A stretch of DNA of 64,000 nucleotides from a bacterium 1xD8-48 (GTDB lineage Bacteria; Bacillota; Clostridia; Lachnospirales; Lachnospiraceae), in the NCBI GenBank assembly GCA_009917455.1, contig QZDS01000004.1, positions 214,339-278,338 of the forward strand, read 5' to 3'. The position numbers and the translations under genes are program-made. Under the pieces are notes generated by a model. The model searched no databases, was not told the origin of the DNA, and saw only the letters and a program-made list of their open reading frames with translations. Position 1 is the stretch's first letter, and each line of letters begins with the position of its first letter. Below, piece after piece: positions 44,367 through 53,671 of this stretch.

Positions 44367-46568
44367 ATGAAATATTTATTTAAATCAATAATTGTATGCT
44401 TGCTATGTATATGTTTCGCTTATGCATCTATTCATATGCCATATTTTAGTCAGGCAATTTTTAACGCAATTTTTGAATCATTTGATGGGGCACAATTTCT
44501 ATTTGTGATAAGTATAGCAATTTGTATTATAACTATTTTAAGGAAATGGATTAACAATATAAATGGCTATTATACTGTTATTAGTATAACATTCATAGTA
44601 TCTGCTTTGGTCTTATTTAAAGGAAAGTTGGACTTACCTAAGGAATTAGAGTTTGGCATAGATGATACGTTGTTAGATAAGGGGAATGAAAACATTCCAC
44701 AATGTCCTATGAATAAATGGATATTTATGGAATATTATTTCGACGACAAAGCTTTAATAATTTCAAGCGAAGAAAACGAAAGAGATGATAAAAATCAGTA
44801 TGTATATAGGATGGCTATATCACCTCAAAAAGTTTTAACAGATGAAAAAATAGATGTGTCTAATAAAAAAATAGAAGAAATACTATCATACCCTTATTAC
44901 GATGATGCCCCGTATTATTTCGTACTTGATGAATATTGGGAAAACACAGATAGAATAAGATTAGTTGAGGCCGAGGATAAATATATATTTTGTTCGGAAG
45001 AAATAATAAACAGCGGGGTAAAAGAAGCTCTGAATAATAGAAGTTTGGAAACGGAAGAAAGCGATGCGGTTTCAACTTTAAGGGAGATAGTAAGAAATAG
45101 ACCTTATAAAAATATCAAACAAATTATAGTTATATTTTCATTGTTTGGAATAGGTTTAGTAATTACATTGGCACTATGGGGAGAGCGTTATTTGGCATTA
45201 GCTTTTATGGGAGGACTTCCTATAGGGGCGGCGCTTTGGTGTATTTGTGGAATAGTATTTATGATACTTAATATTCCATATAATTTGTTTTCTATGCTGG
45301 GAGGTCTAATATTTTTAGAGGGAATTTGGATATTTAGTAACAGAAGTAAATATAGAGAAGTAAATTGGAAATGTTTTTATGATTTTATGTTATTGACAAT
45401 TATGGCCATAGTGTTAGTGGTTTACGCAAAAGCATATTTTACATCTTATGATTCTTCCGTAAAGTGTGCTATGGGATACCGTTTGGCAAAGTTTGGAAGT
45501 TTGCGGGATATACTAGCTTATGCAGCACCTTATGGTATGTTGGAGCCAATGATTATGTCAATCGGGTTTATAGTAAAATGTGATATTTTATATGCATATT
45601 ATCCATTAATGGCGCTAAGCGGAATTGGCTTAATCTGTACAGGGATATATTATCTTCAATATAAGAAAAGAAATACTATGGCGATGCTGGTGCTGGGAGG
45701 AGGCTTAATATTTCTGTTAACAAATGGCGATTATATTTTAGGAAGCTTTTACATTATGGCACACGGCCCTATTGCCGTATATATATTGGTATTTCTTATG
45801 ATGCTTGTAATGAAAAGTAAAATAAATATGCCAGGCGCGTGTGGTATAGCTGCGTTGGCGGCGACGATGATTCTGGTAACCAGGGTAGAAGGCGCAGTAT
45901 ATATTTTATTTATACTTATTGCATCATTAGGAATAGAAAATGAATACTTAAAATTGAAGAAAATTAATATATTAGTGCCAGTTATTATTATTATTTGGAA
46001 TGGTGTTCAGATTATATTTATCGGACGAGATACAAATCCGCTTTTTTGGACACCCAATAGAGGTGGTATGTTGATTATAGCATCAATGGGAGTAATATTT
46101 TTTTCATTGCTTATAGATAAAAATTGGGCGCTTTTTGCTTATGTAAAAAGCAGGATATGTACACTTGTTATGATTGCAGTAGGGGCAGGAGTTGTTTTTT
46201 CAACAGTATTTTTAAAGCGTGGTATGGCCGCGATTAATTTTCCTGTGTATTTAGCTCATTTTTCGAATAGTACAGAAAATACTACTAATTCGGCTGCTTT
46301 ATGGACATTTGTATTGTTTATAAGCATGATGGCCTTATGCTCTAAGCAAAAAATAGCAAAATACTCGACAACCATTATATGGGGATATGTTTTACTGGTT
46401 TATTTTATTTGTTTATTTAGAGGGGACGCACCGCTGCGTATGGGAGTTGGAGACTCGGCGAGAAGAACGTTAGTTCAGATTATGCCGGCTATGGTATGGT
46501 TACTGACTGTAAGTGCCGGCGAGATAGAGAAATTATTAAAAAGTTCACAAGAAAATAGATGTATTTAA
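44367..46568 (+). CDS. Large polytopic membrane protein, GT-C-like
   Basis: About 733 residues from ATG 44367, which follows AGAGGGGGAAGG. Three N-terminal helices are followed by a soluble region of roughly 140 residues (about 95-240), then ten or more helices. After a helix comes AYFTSYDSSVKCAMGYRLAKFG, an acidic loop of the sort that holds the catalytic residue in GT-C enzymes. No family name is certain. Polymerase (Wzy-like) or terminal transferase are both possible, since no clear Wzy was found elsewhere. Confidence 0.55.
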   Translation: MKYLFKSIIVCLLCICFAYASIHMPYFSQAIFNAIFESFDGAQFLFVISIAICIITILRKWINNINGYYTVISITFIVSALVLFKGKLDLPKELEFGIDDTLLDKGNENIPQCPMNKWIFMEYYFDDKALIISSEENERDDKNQYVYRMAISPQKVLTDEKIDVSNKKIEEILSYPYYDDAPYYFVLDEYWENTDRIRLVEAEDKYIFCSEEIINSGVKEALNNRSLETEESDAVSTLREIVRNRPYKNIKQIIVIFSLFGIGLVITLALWGERYLALAFMGGLPIGAALWCICGIVFMILNIPYNLFSMLGGLIFLEGIWIFSNRSKYREVNWKCFYDFMLLTIMAIVLVVYAKAYFTSYDSSVKCAMGYRLAKFGSLRDILAYAAPYGMLEPMIMSIGFIVKCDILYAYYPLMALSGIGLICTGIYYLQYKKRNTMAMLVLGGGLIFLLTNGDYILGSFYIMAHGPIAVYILVFLMMLVMKSKINMPGACGIAALAATMILVTRVEGAVYILFILIASLGIENEYLKLKKINILVPVIIIIWNGVQIIFIGRDTNPLFWTPNRGGMLIIASMGVIFFSLLIDKNWALFAYVKSRICTLVMIAVGAGVVFSTVFLKRGMAAINFPVYLAHFSNSTENTTNSAALWTFVLFISMMALCSKQKIAKYSTTIIWGYVLLVYFICLFRGDAPLRMGVGDSARRTLVQIMPAMVWLLTVSAGEIEKLLKSSQENRCI

Positions 46569-46592
46569 ACCGCTTTAAAGAGATAAGAGATT

Positions 46593-47465
46593 ATGAACAC
46601 TGTGAAAGAGATAAGTAAAATTTGTAAGTTGTGTAAGACAAAAATGAATTTTATGTTTAAGGCGAATAGCTGTAGCTTATTTAAATGTGCTAATTGTGGT
46701 TTTGTTCAGGTTGTCAAAGGAACAGATGTTCCGGAATATTTATATGACAAAAATTATTTTATCAGTAACAAATATAAAGATAACAAAGCATTGGAAAAAG
46801 AACATTTAAGACGTAAGAAAAAAATAGATAAGTATTGCAGACAGGAGGATAGTGTATTAGACTGGGGGTGCGCTACGGGGGAGTTTGTGGCGTATATTTC
46901 GGAAAAGTATCATGCAGAGGGATGCGATATTTCGGTAGATGCCATAAAGCTGGCTAAGGAAAAATACAAAATTCTTCAGAAGAAGTTTCAGGTTGTCTCG
47001 GATATGCAAAATATAACTAAGAAATATGATGCTATTTGCTTGTGGGATGTTATTGAGCATATCTCTGAGCCATATGAATTTTTAATACAGTTAAAAACAA
47101 GATTAAAGGAAAAAGGATATCTGTTTATTTCTACACCCAATATTGAAGCCAAGTTTGCTAAATTATTAAAAGATAAATGGCCTTTTATGACGCCGCCAGA
47201 GCATCTGTCTTTTTTTTCACGTCAAAGTATAAGTAGGGTGGCGCTTATGTTGAATATGGAGATAGTAGAGTGGGAGTCCAAAGGAAAATGGGCAAATGTG
47301 GGCTTTATTTTGTATAAATTTAATCGTGTGAGTAATCTTAAAATACCGAATAAAGTGCTTTGGATTTTCCAAAATACTTTTTTGTCAAAATGGAATATAT
47401 ATGTCCCAACTTGTGACATACAATATGTTGTGCTAAGAAATAAAGAAGATGAGAAACATAGTTAA
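46593..47465 (+). CDS. Zinc-ribbon SAM methyltransferase
   Basis: 290 residues. N-terminal Cys-x2-Cys pairs (CKLCKTK, CANCGF) are followed by SAM motif VLDWGCATGEFVAYI near residue 88, GCDISVDAIKLAKE, YDAICLWDVIEHI and EKGYLFISTPNIEAKF. The layout and the late P-EHLSFFSR motif match the methyltransferase half of the fusion at 1312-3462, so both probably methylate similar sugars. No tract. Its end overlaps the start of the flippase gene. Confidence 0.83.
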   Translation: MNTVKEISKICKLCKTKMNFMFKANSCSLFKCANCGFVQVVKGTDVPEYLYDKNYFISNKYKDNKALEKEHLRRKKKIDKYCRQEDSVLDWGCATGEFVAYISEKYHAEGCDISVDAIKLAKEKYKILQKKFQVVSDMQNITKKYDAICLWDVIEHISEPYEFLIQLKTRLKEKGYLFISTPNIEAKFAKLLKDKWPFMTPPEHLSFFSRQSISRVALMLNMEIVEWESKGKWANVGFILYKFNRVSNLKIPNKVLWIFQNTFLSKWNIYVPTCDIQYVVLRNKEDEKHS

Positions 47466-48714
47466 GAAAAATGAAATGGTAGAGGGAATTATTTGGAATT
47501 ATGGCAGTCTGGTAATATTATCTGTTAGCGGATTTCTTTTTAATTGCATCATAATATATTTTTATGATGCAGCTGCTTTAGGTGTTTTTAACAGGACATA
47601 TGCTTGGTATTGCGTACTTTCTCAGATAACTGTATGGGGAGTGCATATGTCAGTTATGAAGTTGACATCGGAATATAAAAAGGACTGTGCCGAAAGAGGA
47701 AAAATACTTTTATCTGCATTAATTGGAATTTTATTTTTCTCTGTTATATGCGTTATAGGGATTGAGATAATACTTTCATTTGTCGTAAGAAATAACAGGA
47801 ACTTACTGGTAAGCATGCAGCTGGCAATGCCAGGTTTAATTTTTTTCTCTTTAAATAAGATTTTATTGAATTATTTGAATGGTCTTTCAGAAATGAAAGC
47901 GTATGCTATATTTCAATCATTAAGATATATAATTATTGTTGTTACTATTTTTATAATAGGTAAAATGAAATATGCTTCTGTCTGGCTTTCATTTTGTTTT
48001 ATCGAAGCAGAAATAATAGTTTTTTTGGCTGCTATATATTACTTGACACATAAGAAATTATTTGAAAAGAGATTTACTCTAAAGTATATAAAACAACATA
48101 TAAGATTTGGCACTCGCATACTTCCGGCGAATATGGTTGTAGAGTTGAACACAAAAGTAGATATTATCTGTTTGGGTGTGGTCTTAGGGGATGATTTTCT
48201 GATTGGAATATATTCATTTGCAATTTTATTTGTAGAAGGATTTTATCAATTATATGTTACTGTAAGAAGGAGTATTAATCCTAAAATCACTGATTATTAT
48301 GTAAATAATAATTTGCGTGATGGAATAGAAAAAATAAATATGAATTTGAAAAAATATTTTAAGCTGTTCTCACCAATAGCATTGCTATTAATTACTATAG
48401 GATATTGCATTGTATGCAATATCTTAAATCAAAGGGAATATATCGCAGGAGTAAAATATTTAATTATTATTTGTGTGGCTATTGCTGTCAATGGAAGAAA
48501 AATTGTTTTTGGAAACATTTTTTCCCAAACAGGTTTTCCAATGTATGAGTCAGCTGTTAATGTGATTACGGTAATAGTAAATTTCTTTTTTAATTTAATA
48601 TTGATATACTTTATGGGGCTATCAGGGGCAGCTATAGCAACGGCAATTTCACATGTAATTTATGGATTTACTATACATCATTTTGCTGCAAAGAAATTAA
48701 ATATTATTATATAG
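47449..48714 (+). CDS. Wzx-like polysaccharide flippase (second of two)
   Basis: 421 residues with about twelve helices of the polysaccharide-biosynthesis/MATE-like family (VKKNEMVEGIIWNYGSL, NGLSEMKAYAIFQSLRY, IYFMGLSGAAIATAISHVIYG). It is only distantly like the flippase at 12841. It starts inside the end of the methyltransferase gene. Two flippases imply two export routes or alternative repeat units. Confidence 0.82.
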   Translation: MRNIVKKNEMVEGIIWNYGSLVILSVSGFLFNCIIIYFYDAAALGVFNRTYAWYCVLSQITVWGVHMSVMKLTSEYKKDCAERGKILLSALIGILFFSVICVIGIEIILSFVVRNNRNLLVSMQLAMPGLIFFSLNKILLNYLNGLSEMKAYAIFQSLRYIIIVVTIFIIGKMKYASVWLSFCFIEAEIIVFLAAIYYLTHKKLFEKRFTLKYIKQHIRFGTRILPANMVVELNTKVDIICLGVVLGDDFLIGIYSFAILFVEGFYQLYVTVRRSINPKITDYYVNNNLRDGIEKINMNLKKYFKLFSPIALLLITIGYCIVCNILNQREYIAGVKYLIIICVAIAVNGRKIVFGNIFSQTGFPMYESAVNVITVIVNFFFNLILIYFMGLSGAAIATAISHVIYGFTIHHFAAKKLNIII

Positions 48715-48727
48715 TGGGGATATAAAA

Positions 48728-49609
48728 ATGAATGTTACTGTAGTTATACCAGCATATAATGAGGCAAAAGGAATAGAAAAAACATTAATTGAGTTAGCAG
48801 AGTACGTGCCAAAAGAATATGAAATTTTGGTAATTGATGATGGGTCTACAGATAATACATTTGAAATAGTTAATGGAATTGGTTATAGTAATATCGGTTG
48901 TATACAACATAAAAAAAATAAGGGATATGGCTCTGCAATCAGTACAGGGTGTAAGCATGCCAATGGGGATATTATTGTCTGGTACGATGCGGATGGGCAG
49001 CATAGACCGGAAGATTTAGTAGCGGTTGTAAAAAAACTTAAAGATGAGGAATTGGATTATTGTATTGGGATAAGAAATGAAAGGTCTCATTGTGACAGAA
49101 ATCGAAAGTTAGGCAAGTATATATTGAGTAAAATTGTTAACCTATTGGCAAGAGAGCCGGTAGAAGATTTTAATTCTGGATTAAGAGCCTTTAAAAAAGA
49201 AGTATTATTAAAATACTTACCTCTTTTGCCTAAAAGATTTGGGGCATCTACAGTGACTACGTTTATTATGCAGGAAGTAGAATATAATGGGGGGGGCATT
49301 GAGATATTAGTTCGTGAGAGAATTGGTAAGAGCACAGTCAGGCCGATAAAAGATGGGATAAGAACTTTAAATTTGATTATGAATATTATTGTTTTATTCA
49401 GACCAAAAGAAGTTTTTGGGACAATAGGAATACTTGCGATTGTAGTTGGCGTTTTATACGGAATAATCAGCGCTGTAACTGATGGATTGGGAATTCCGGT
49501 TCTTTCGGCTATTATATGTGTTTTTGGGATTCAGACTTTTTTCTTTGGGATAATATCATCACAAATTAGCCAACTTCGACTGGAATATTTTTATGAAAAA
49601 GGAGAATAG
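48728..49609 (+). CDS. Family 2 glycosyltransferase with G8 tract (in frame)
   Basis: 293 residues. Catalytic motifs: VVIPAYNEAKGI, VIDDGSTDNT, YDADGQHRPED, then NSGLRAFKKE and two C-terminal helices. GTGGGGAT lies before the ATG. This is a polyprenyl-phosphate-sugar type GT2. The G8 run (49289-49296) encodes Asn-Gly-Gly-Gly near residues 188-190. G9 stops after one codon (CAT TGA), and G7 after four (TAG), so loss of frame removes the membrane anchor and the end of the catalytic domain. Confidence 0.85.
   Translation: MNVTVVIPAYNEAKGIEKTLIELAEYVPKEYEILVIDDGSTDNTFEIVNGIGYSNIGCIQHKKNKGYGSAISTGCKHANGDIIVWYDADGQHRPEDLVAVVKKLKDEELDYCIGIRNERSHCDRNRKLGKYILSKIVNLLAREPVEDFNSGLRAFKKEVLLKYLPLLPKRFGASTVTTFIMQEVEYNGGGIEILVRERIGKSTVRPIKDGIRTLNLIMNIIVLFRPKEVFGTIGILAIVVGVLYGIISAVTDGLGIPVLSAIICVFGIQTFFFGIISSQISQLRLEYFYEKGE
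49289..49296 (+). repeat. poly-G tract, G8, in frame (ON)
   Basis: Eight G read AAT GGG GGG GGC ATT. Both neighbouring lengths reach a stop almost at once (G9 CAT TGA; G7 GCA TTG AGA TAT TAG). Confidence 0.82.
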
Positions 49610-49614
49610 GGGTA

Positions 49615-51609
49615 ATGTGTGGAATATTTGGGTGGATAACAAGTCGTAGGGCAAATGTTGCAAAGGATATATTTATAAATGGGATAGAGGAATTATTGTT
49701 ATTATCAGAAACCAGAGGAAAAGAGGCTTCTGGGATATGTTGTGTTAATCAGGATAGTATTGAAGTATATAAAAAATGTGTCAGGGCAAAAAGCCTGATA
49801 AAAACAAAAGAATTTAAAAATATATTTTGCAACTTGCCAGAAAAAAAAATATATATGACTATGGGACATGCAAGAATGGTAACAAACGGATGTAAGGAAA
49901 ATATAGGAAATAATCAGCCTGTGATAAGGAATGACTTAGTATGTATCCATAATGGTATTATTGTAAACGATTTGGAGATTTGGAAGAACAACCCGGAACT
50001 TATGAGAACTGTGGAAGTTGATACAGAAGTTTTTCTTGCGTTAATGGAAAAATATGCATATAATGTAAATTTATTAAATGCTTTCGAGAATAGCCTGAAG
50101 GAAATAAAAGGGAGTCTTAGCATAGCTTTAGTAGACAGAACAAGTAATTATGTATTACTTTATACAAATGTGGGGTCGCTTTATGTAGTTATGTCAAAAG
50201 ATAAAGAGATGCTTTTGTTTGCATCTGAAAGATATATTGTTGAGCAGACAATAATGCGCGCAAAGTTGGATGGATGTTTTAAAGAAGAAGATATAAAACA
50301 AATACCACCTAAAAAGGGAATTGTAATAAATATTGAAGAAAATTTAGTGTATTCATTTGATTTAAAAGAAAAGTATAAAAAAATAGAAAAGGGTGACAGG
50401 GAAAGAAAAATAATAAATTTGTTTGATAGTATTGAAAATATTGAAAAAGAAGAGATGCCCAAAATATATTATCAGGGACGTTTGGAAAGAATAGAAAAAC
50501 TTTTAGATGTTAATATAGATAAAATACGAAAATTAAAAAGGTGTTCAAAATGTTTGTTGCCAGAAACATTTCCGGGAATACATTTTGATGAAGCCGGTGA
50601 ATGTTCAATTTGCAAACAGTATAAAAGGAAAATTCCCAGGGGGGAAGAAAACTTAAAAAGTTTGTTGGATAATAATAAAAATAGTAACAGTAGATATGAT
50701 TGTATAGTTCCTCTAAGTGGAGGAAGAGACAGTTGTTATATGCTTCATTATATGGTAAGAGAGTTGGGATTAAAACCGGTAGCATATACTTATGACTGGG
50801 GAATGGTCACTGATTTGGCAAGACGAAATATTCAGCGTATGTGTAGCGAATTGGGGGTTGAACATATTCTTATATCCGCAGATATTGCCAGGAAAAGAAA
50901 AAATATACAGCTAAATGTTAAGGCGTGGTTAAAACATCCTCGTCTGGCAACAGTTCCATTATTTATGGCTGGTGATAAGCAGTTCTTTTATTATGCACAG
51001 CTCCTAAAAAAACAAATGTGTGTTGACAATATTGTGTTTGGAATGAATAGCCTGGAGGAAACTCAGTTTAAAGTGAGATTTGCCAAAATTAAAGAAACGG
51101 GCAAAAATGATATACATTATAATTTGTCAACTAAAAACAAGTACAATCTTCTTATTGCATATGCAGAAGAATTTATAAAAAATCCGGCTTATCTCAATCG
51201 GAGTTTACTTGACAGCTTTTCGGGCTTTTGCTCGTATTATTTTCTACCTAAAGATTATGTTCAATTTTTTGATTATATTCAATGGAATCAGAAAATTGTC
51301 GAAGATGTTATTATTAACCAATATGGGTGGGAAAAAGTAAAGGGCATGGATGAAACTTGGAGGATTGGAGATGGAACGGCAGCGTTTTATAATTATATTT
51401 ATTATAAAATTGCCGGTTTTACAGAGTTTGATACCTTTAAAAGCAATCAAATAAGGGAAAATATGATAGACAGAAAATCGGCATTGGCCTCCTTGGAGGA
51501 AAGTAACAGGGTATCGGCAGAGAATTTCGCTTGGTATTGTGATACAATAGATATTGACCCGATAGCGGCATTAAAGGTTATAAATAGTCAAAAGACACTA
51601 TACGAATGA
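49615..51609 (+). CDS. Class II glutamine amidotransferase fused to a WbpG/PseA-like ATP-pyrophosphatase
   Basis: 664 residues. The start is fixed by Cys2 (MCGIFGW). Residues 1-240 are a class II glutaminase: RGKEASGICC, GHARMVTNG, CIHNGIIVND. From about residue 305 come CSKCLLPETFPGIHFDEAG-C-ICKQY and then PLSGGRDSCYML near 366-374, the PP-loop and zinc-site signature of N-acetyl sugar amidotransferase (WbpG/PseA family). The stand-alone family normally takes ammonia from HisH/HisF-like partners; here the ammonia source seems to be built in. It would convert a sugar acyl group to an amidine or amide. The substrate is unknown. Confidence 0.78.
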   Translation: MCGIFGWITSRRANVAKDIFINGIEELLLLSETRGKEASGICCVNQDSIEVYKKCVRAKSLIKTKEFKNIFCNLPEKKIYMTMGHARMVTNGCKENIGNNQPVIRNDLVCIHNGIIVNDLEIWKNNPELMRTVEVDTEVFLALMEKYAYNVNLLNAFENSLKEIKGSLSIALVDRTSNYVLLYTNVGSLYVVMSKDKEMLLFASERYIVEQTIMRAKLDGCFKEEDIKQIPPKKGIVINIEENLVYSFDLKEKYKKIEKGDRERKIINLFDSIENIEKEEMPKIYYQGRLERIEKLLDVNIDKIRKLKRCSKCLLPETFPGIHFDEAGECSICKQYKRKIPRGEENLKSLLDNNKNSNSRYDCIVPLSGGRDSCYMLHYMVRELGLKPVAYTYDWGMVTDLARRNIQRMCSELGVEHILISADIARKRKNIQLNVKAWLKHPRLATVPLFMAGDKQFFYYAQLLKKQMCVDNIVFGMNSLEETQFKVRFAKIKETGKNDIHYNLSTKNKYNLLIAYAEEFIKNPAYLNRSLLDSFSGFCSYYFLPKDYVQFFDYIQWNQKIVEDVIINQYGWEKVKGMDETWRIGDGTAAFYNYIYYKIAGFTEFDTFKSNQIRENMIDRKSALASLEESNRVSAENFAWYCDTIDIDPIAALKVINSQKTLYE

Positions 51610-51633
51610 TTCTGGTGAAAGGAAGTATATGTA

Positions 51634-53652
51634 ATGTTTATATTACCAGCTATAGCCTTTATATCAATTATAATAATTGATTATGCTTATAGACACAGGA
51701 TATTTGAAGCAATAGCTGATGCATGGCTTGCGATTACTATATATACCTGGGTATCCGTAGAAATTTTAAGTGTTATAAATAAATGGAATCAAAGGACGGT
51801 TTTACTGGTATGGTTAGCAGTATGTATCATACTGGGAAGAGTTATTGTTCAAAAAAAAGTCTGGCAAAAAATTGCCACTATGTTTCAAGGCGAGGATGGT
51901 TTTATAGATAAGGTCAGGAATTATAGAGGATATCTTGTAGTTTTTGCTGTATTTGTGACATTTATTTCAATAACTGCCTTAATGAGGAGTCAGAGTTTGG
52001 TTGACAATTTAACTCACAGGCTGCCTCGGATTATGCATTGGATACAAAACGAGTCTGTGAGATATTTTGCCACAAGCTCACCAAGACAGGTTCAGCTTTC
52101 TTCTTTAATTGAATATATGAATGCACAGATTTATCTTTTAGGGGGAAATGACAGATTAATTAATCTTGTGCAGATAGGAGCATACGCATGTTCCGGGGCC
52201 ATGATATTTGGAGTAAGCAGAAAATTAGGAATAAATCATAAATTGTCTATTTTGTCAGTCTGGTTATATTTACTGATACCGATAGGAATTATTGAAGTAT
52301 ATACTGCCCAGACAGATGTTGTCGCAGGAGTCTATTTAATTATATTTGTTTATCTCCTACTGGATTTTATACAGGCAGACAGATTGGTTATGAATAAAGA
52401 GGGGTTTTTTTGTGCTGTCAGACTATCTATGTGTGTTATGGCAGGGTATCTCTCTAAGCCAACGGTTTGTTTTAGCATGGTTATTTTTTTCTTATGGATG
52501 TGTATTGTGAGGGTTTCTAAAAAAGACAACCTAATCGAACTCTTTAAGTATATTCTTGTAGGCGGAAGCGTAGCACTGATACTTTTTAGCCCATCTTATA
52601 TAAGAAATTATCAGGCATACAGTATAACTAATAGTATCATTGATGATAAAGGCCAACCAGAGAGTGGTAGTGCTGAAGTTGAGAGCGGAACAACTGAGGA
52701 TAATACAGATGAAAATATCGTAGCTGCCAGGGAAGCAAATCAGACTTTAGTATTAAACAATCTTTCCAGTGCCAGGCGGTTTGCAATGAGCTGTATTCAG
52801 AATTTGGGTATGAATGCCTCAACTCGTTGCTTTCCGCAGATAAATAGATTAATTACAAAAGTTGTTTACAAATGTGCGGCCATGCTGGATTATGTATTTC
52901 CTCCAATAGGTGATTTTTGGATTTTCGTAGATAATGGGGAGTTGGGGGAGACAAATGAGCCCAGTCCGGCTATTATGTTATTTTGGATGTTGGCTTGGGG
53001 AGGAATTATTTTTAGATTTAGCAAGATTAGCAAAGAACAGCTAATATATTTACTTTGCGCTACAGTGAGTATGATTATACAAAGCGGTTTGATGGGATAT
53101 ACCTATTATCGAACAAGGTATTTATTAGGGGTAATGGCAGTATTATGTCCGGTCTTTGCGGCGGTGGTACAGGGGATTAGCAGAAATAATGTTATTAAGC
53201 AGAAAGTAGCAACTATATTGATTGTGATTTCAAGCTTTGGAGTTGTTAATGCGTTGACCTATGAGATTCCATATATAATAGATGGATTCAAAGGAGAAAA
53301 AATTCACCAGTACTTCGTTAATAATAACGAACCGGAGTTTTATTATGACCAAATGTCGAGATTTGCCAATGAAAACAGGTATACTAAAGTAGGAATTGCA
53401 GGAACAATTCAGTATGAGTATGTTTTATGGCAGAACATTGACAACTTAGAACGATTGGAAATGGTGAATGTAGAAGACGGTGCATTAAGCCAATATGAGG
53501 ATAGGGAATATATTCCGGAATGTATTTTTGAAGAGTCAAGGGAAGAGATTAAGTTAGGTGATGGATTGATATGTCATGGCAGCGAGTATGAGTGTGTTTG
53601 GGCAGACTTTGGAAATAATAGATATTACACAGCATTTGTGCAGTGTAAATAA
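51634..53652 (+). CDS. GT-C-type polytopic glycosyltransferase
   Basis: 672 residues, about twelve helices. After the third or fourth helix comes VDNLTHRLPRIMHWIQN, an acidic loop followed by a run typical of ArnT/GT39/GT83-like enzymes, then AQTDVVAGVYLI. A long hydrophilic insertion near residues 340-380 (GQPESGSAEVESGTTEDN) and a C-terminal soluble domain follow. These enzymes transfer a sugar from a polyprenyl carrier to a surface polymer outside the membrane. The specific acceptor is unknown. Confidence 0.68.
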   Translation: MFILPAIAFISIIIIDYAYRHRIFEAIADAWLAITIYTWVSVEILSVINKWNQRTVLLVWLAVCIILGRVIVQKKVWQKIATMFQGEDGFIDKVRNYRGYLVVFAVFVTFISITALMRSQSLVDNLTHRLPRIMHWIQNESVRYFATSSPRQVQLSSLIEYMNAQIYLLGGNDRLINLVQIGAYACSGAMIFGVSRKLGINHKLSILSVWLYLLIPIGIIEVYTAQTDVVAGVYLIIFVYLLLDFIQADRLVMNKEGFFCAVRLSMCVMAGYLSKPTVCFSMVIFFLWMCIVRVSKKDNLIELFKYILVGGSVALILFSPSYIRNYQAYSITNSIIDDKGQPESGSAEVESGTTEDNTDENIVAAREANQTLVLNNLSSARRFAMSCIQNLGMNASTRCFPQINRLITKVVYKCAAMLDYVFPPIGDFWIFVDNGELGETNEPSPAIMLFWMLAWGGIIFRFSKISKEQLIYLLCATVSMIIQSGLMGYTYYRTRYLLGVMAVLCPVFAAVVQGISRNNVIKQKVATILIVISSFGVVNALTYEIPYIIDGFKGEKIHQYFVNNNEPEFYYDQMSRFANENRYTKVGIAGTIQYEYVLWQNIDNLERLEMVNVEDGALSQYEDREYIPECIFEESREEIKLGDGLICHGSEYECVWADFGNNRYYTAFVQCK

Positions 53653-53671
53653 AAGTTAGGCGGAAAATATT

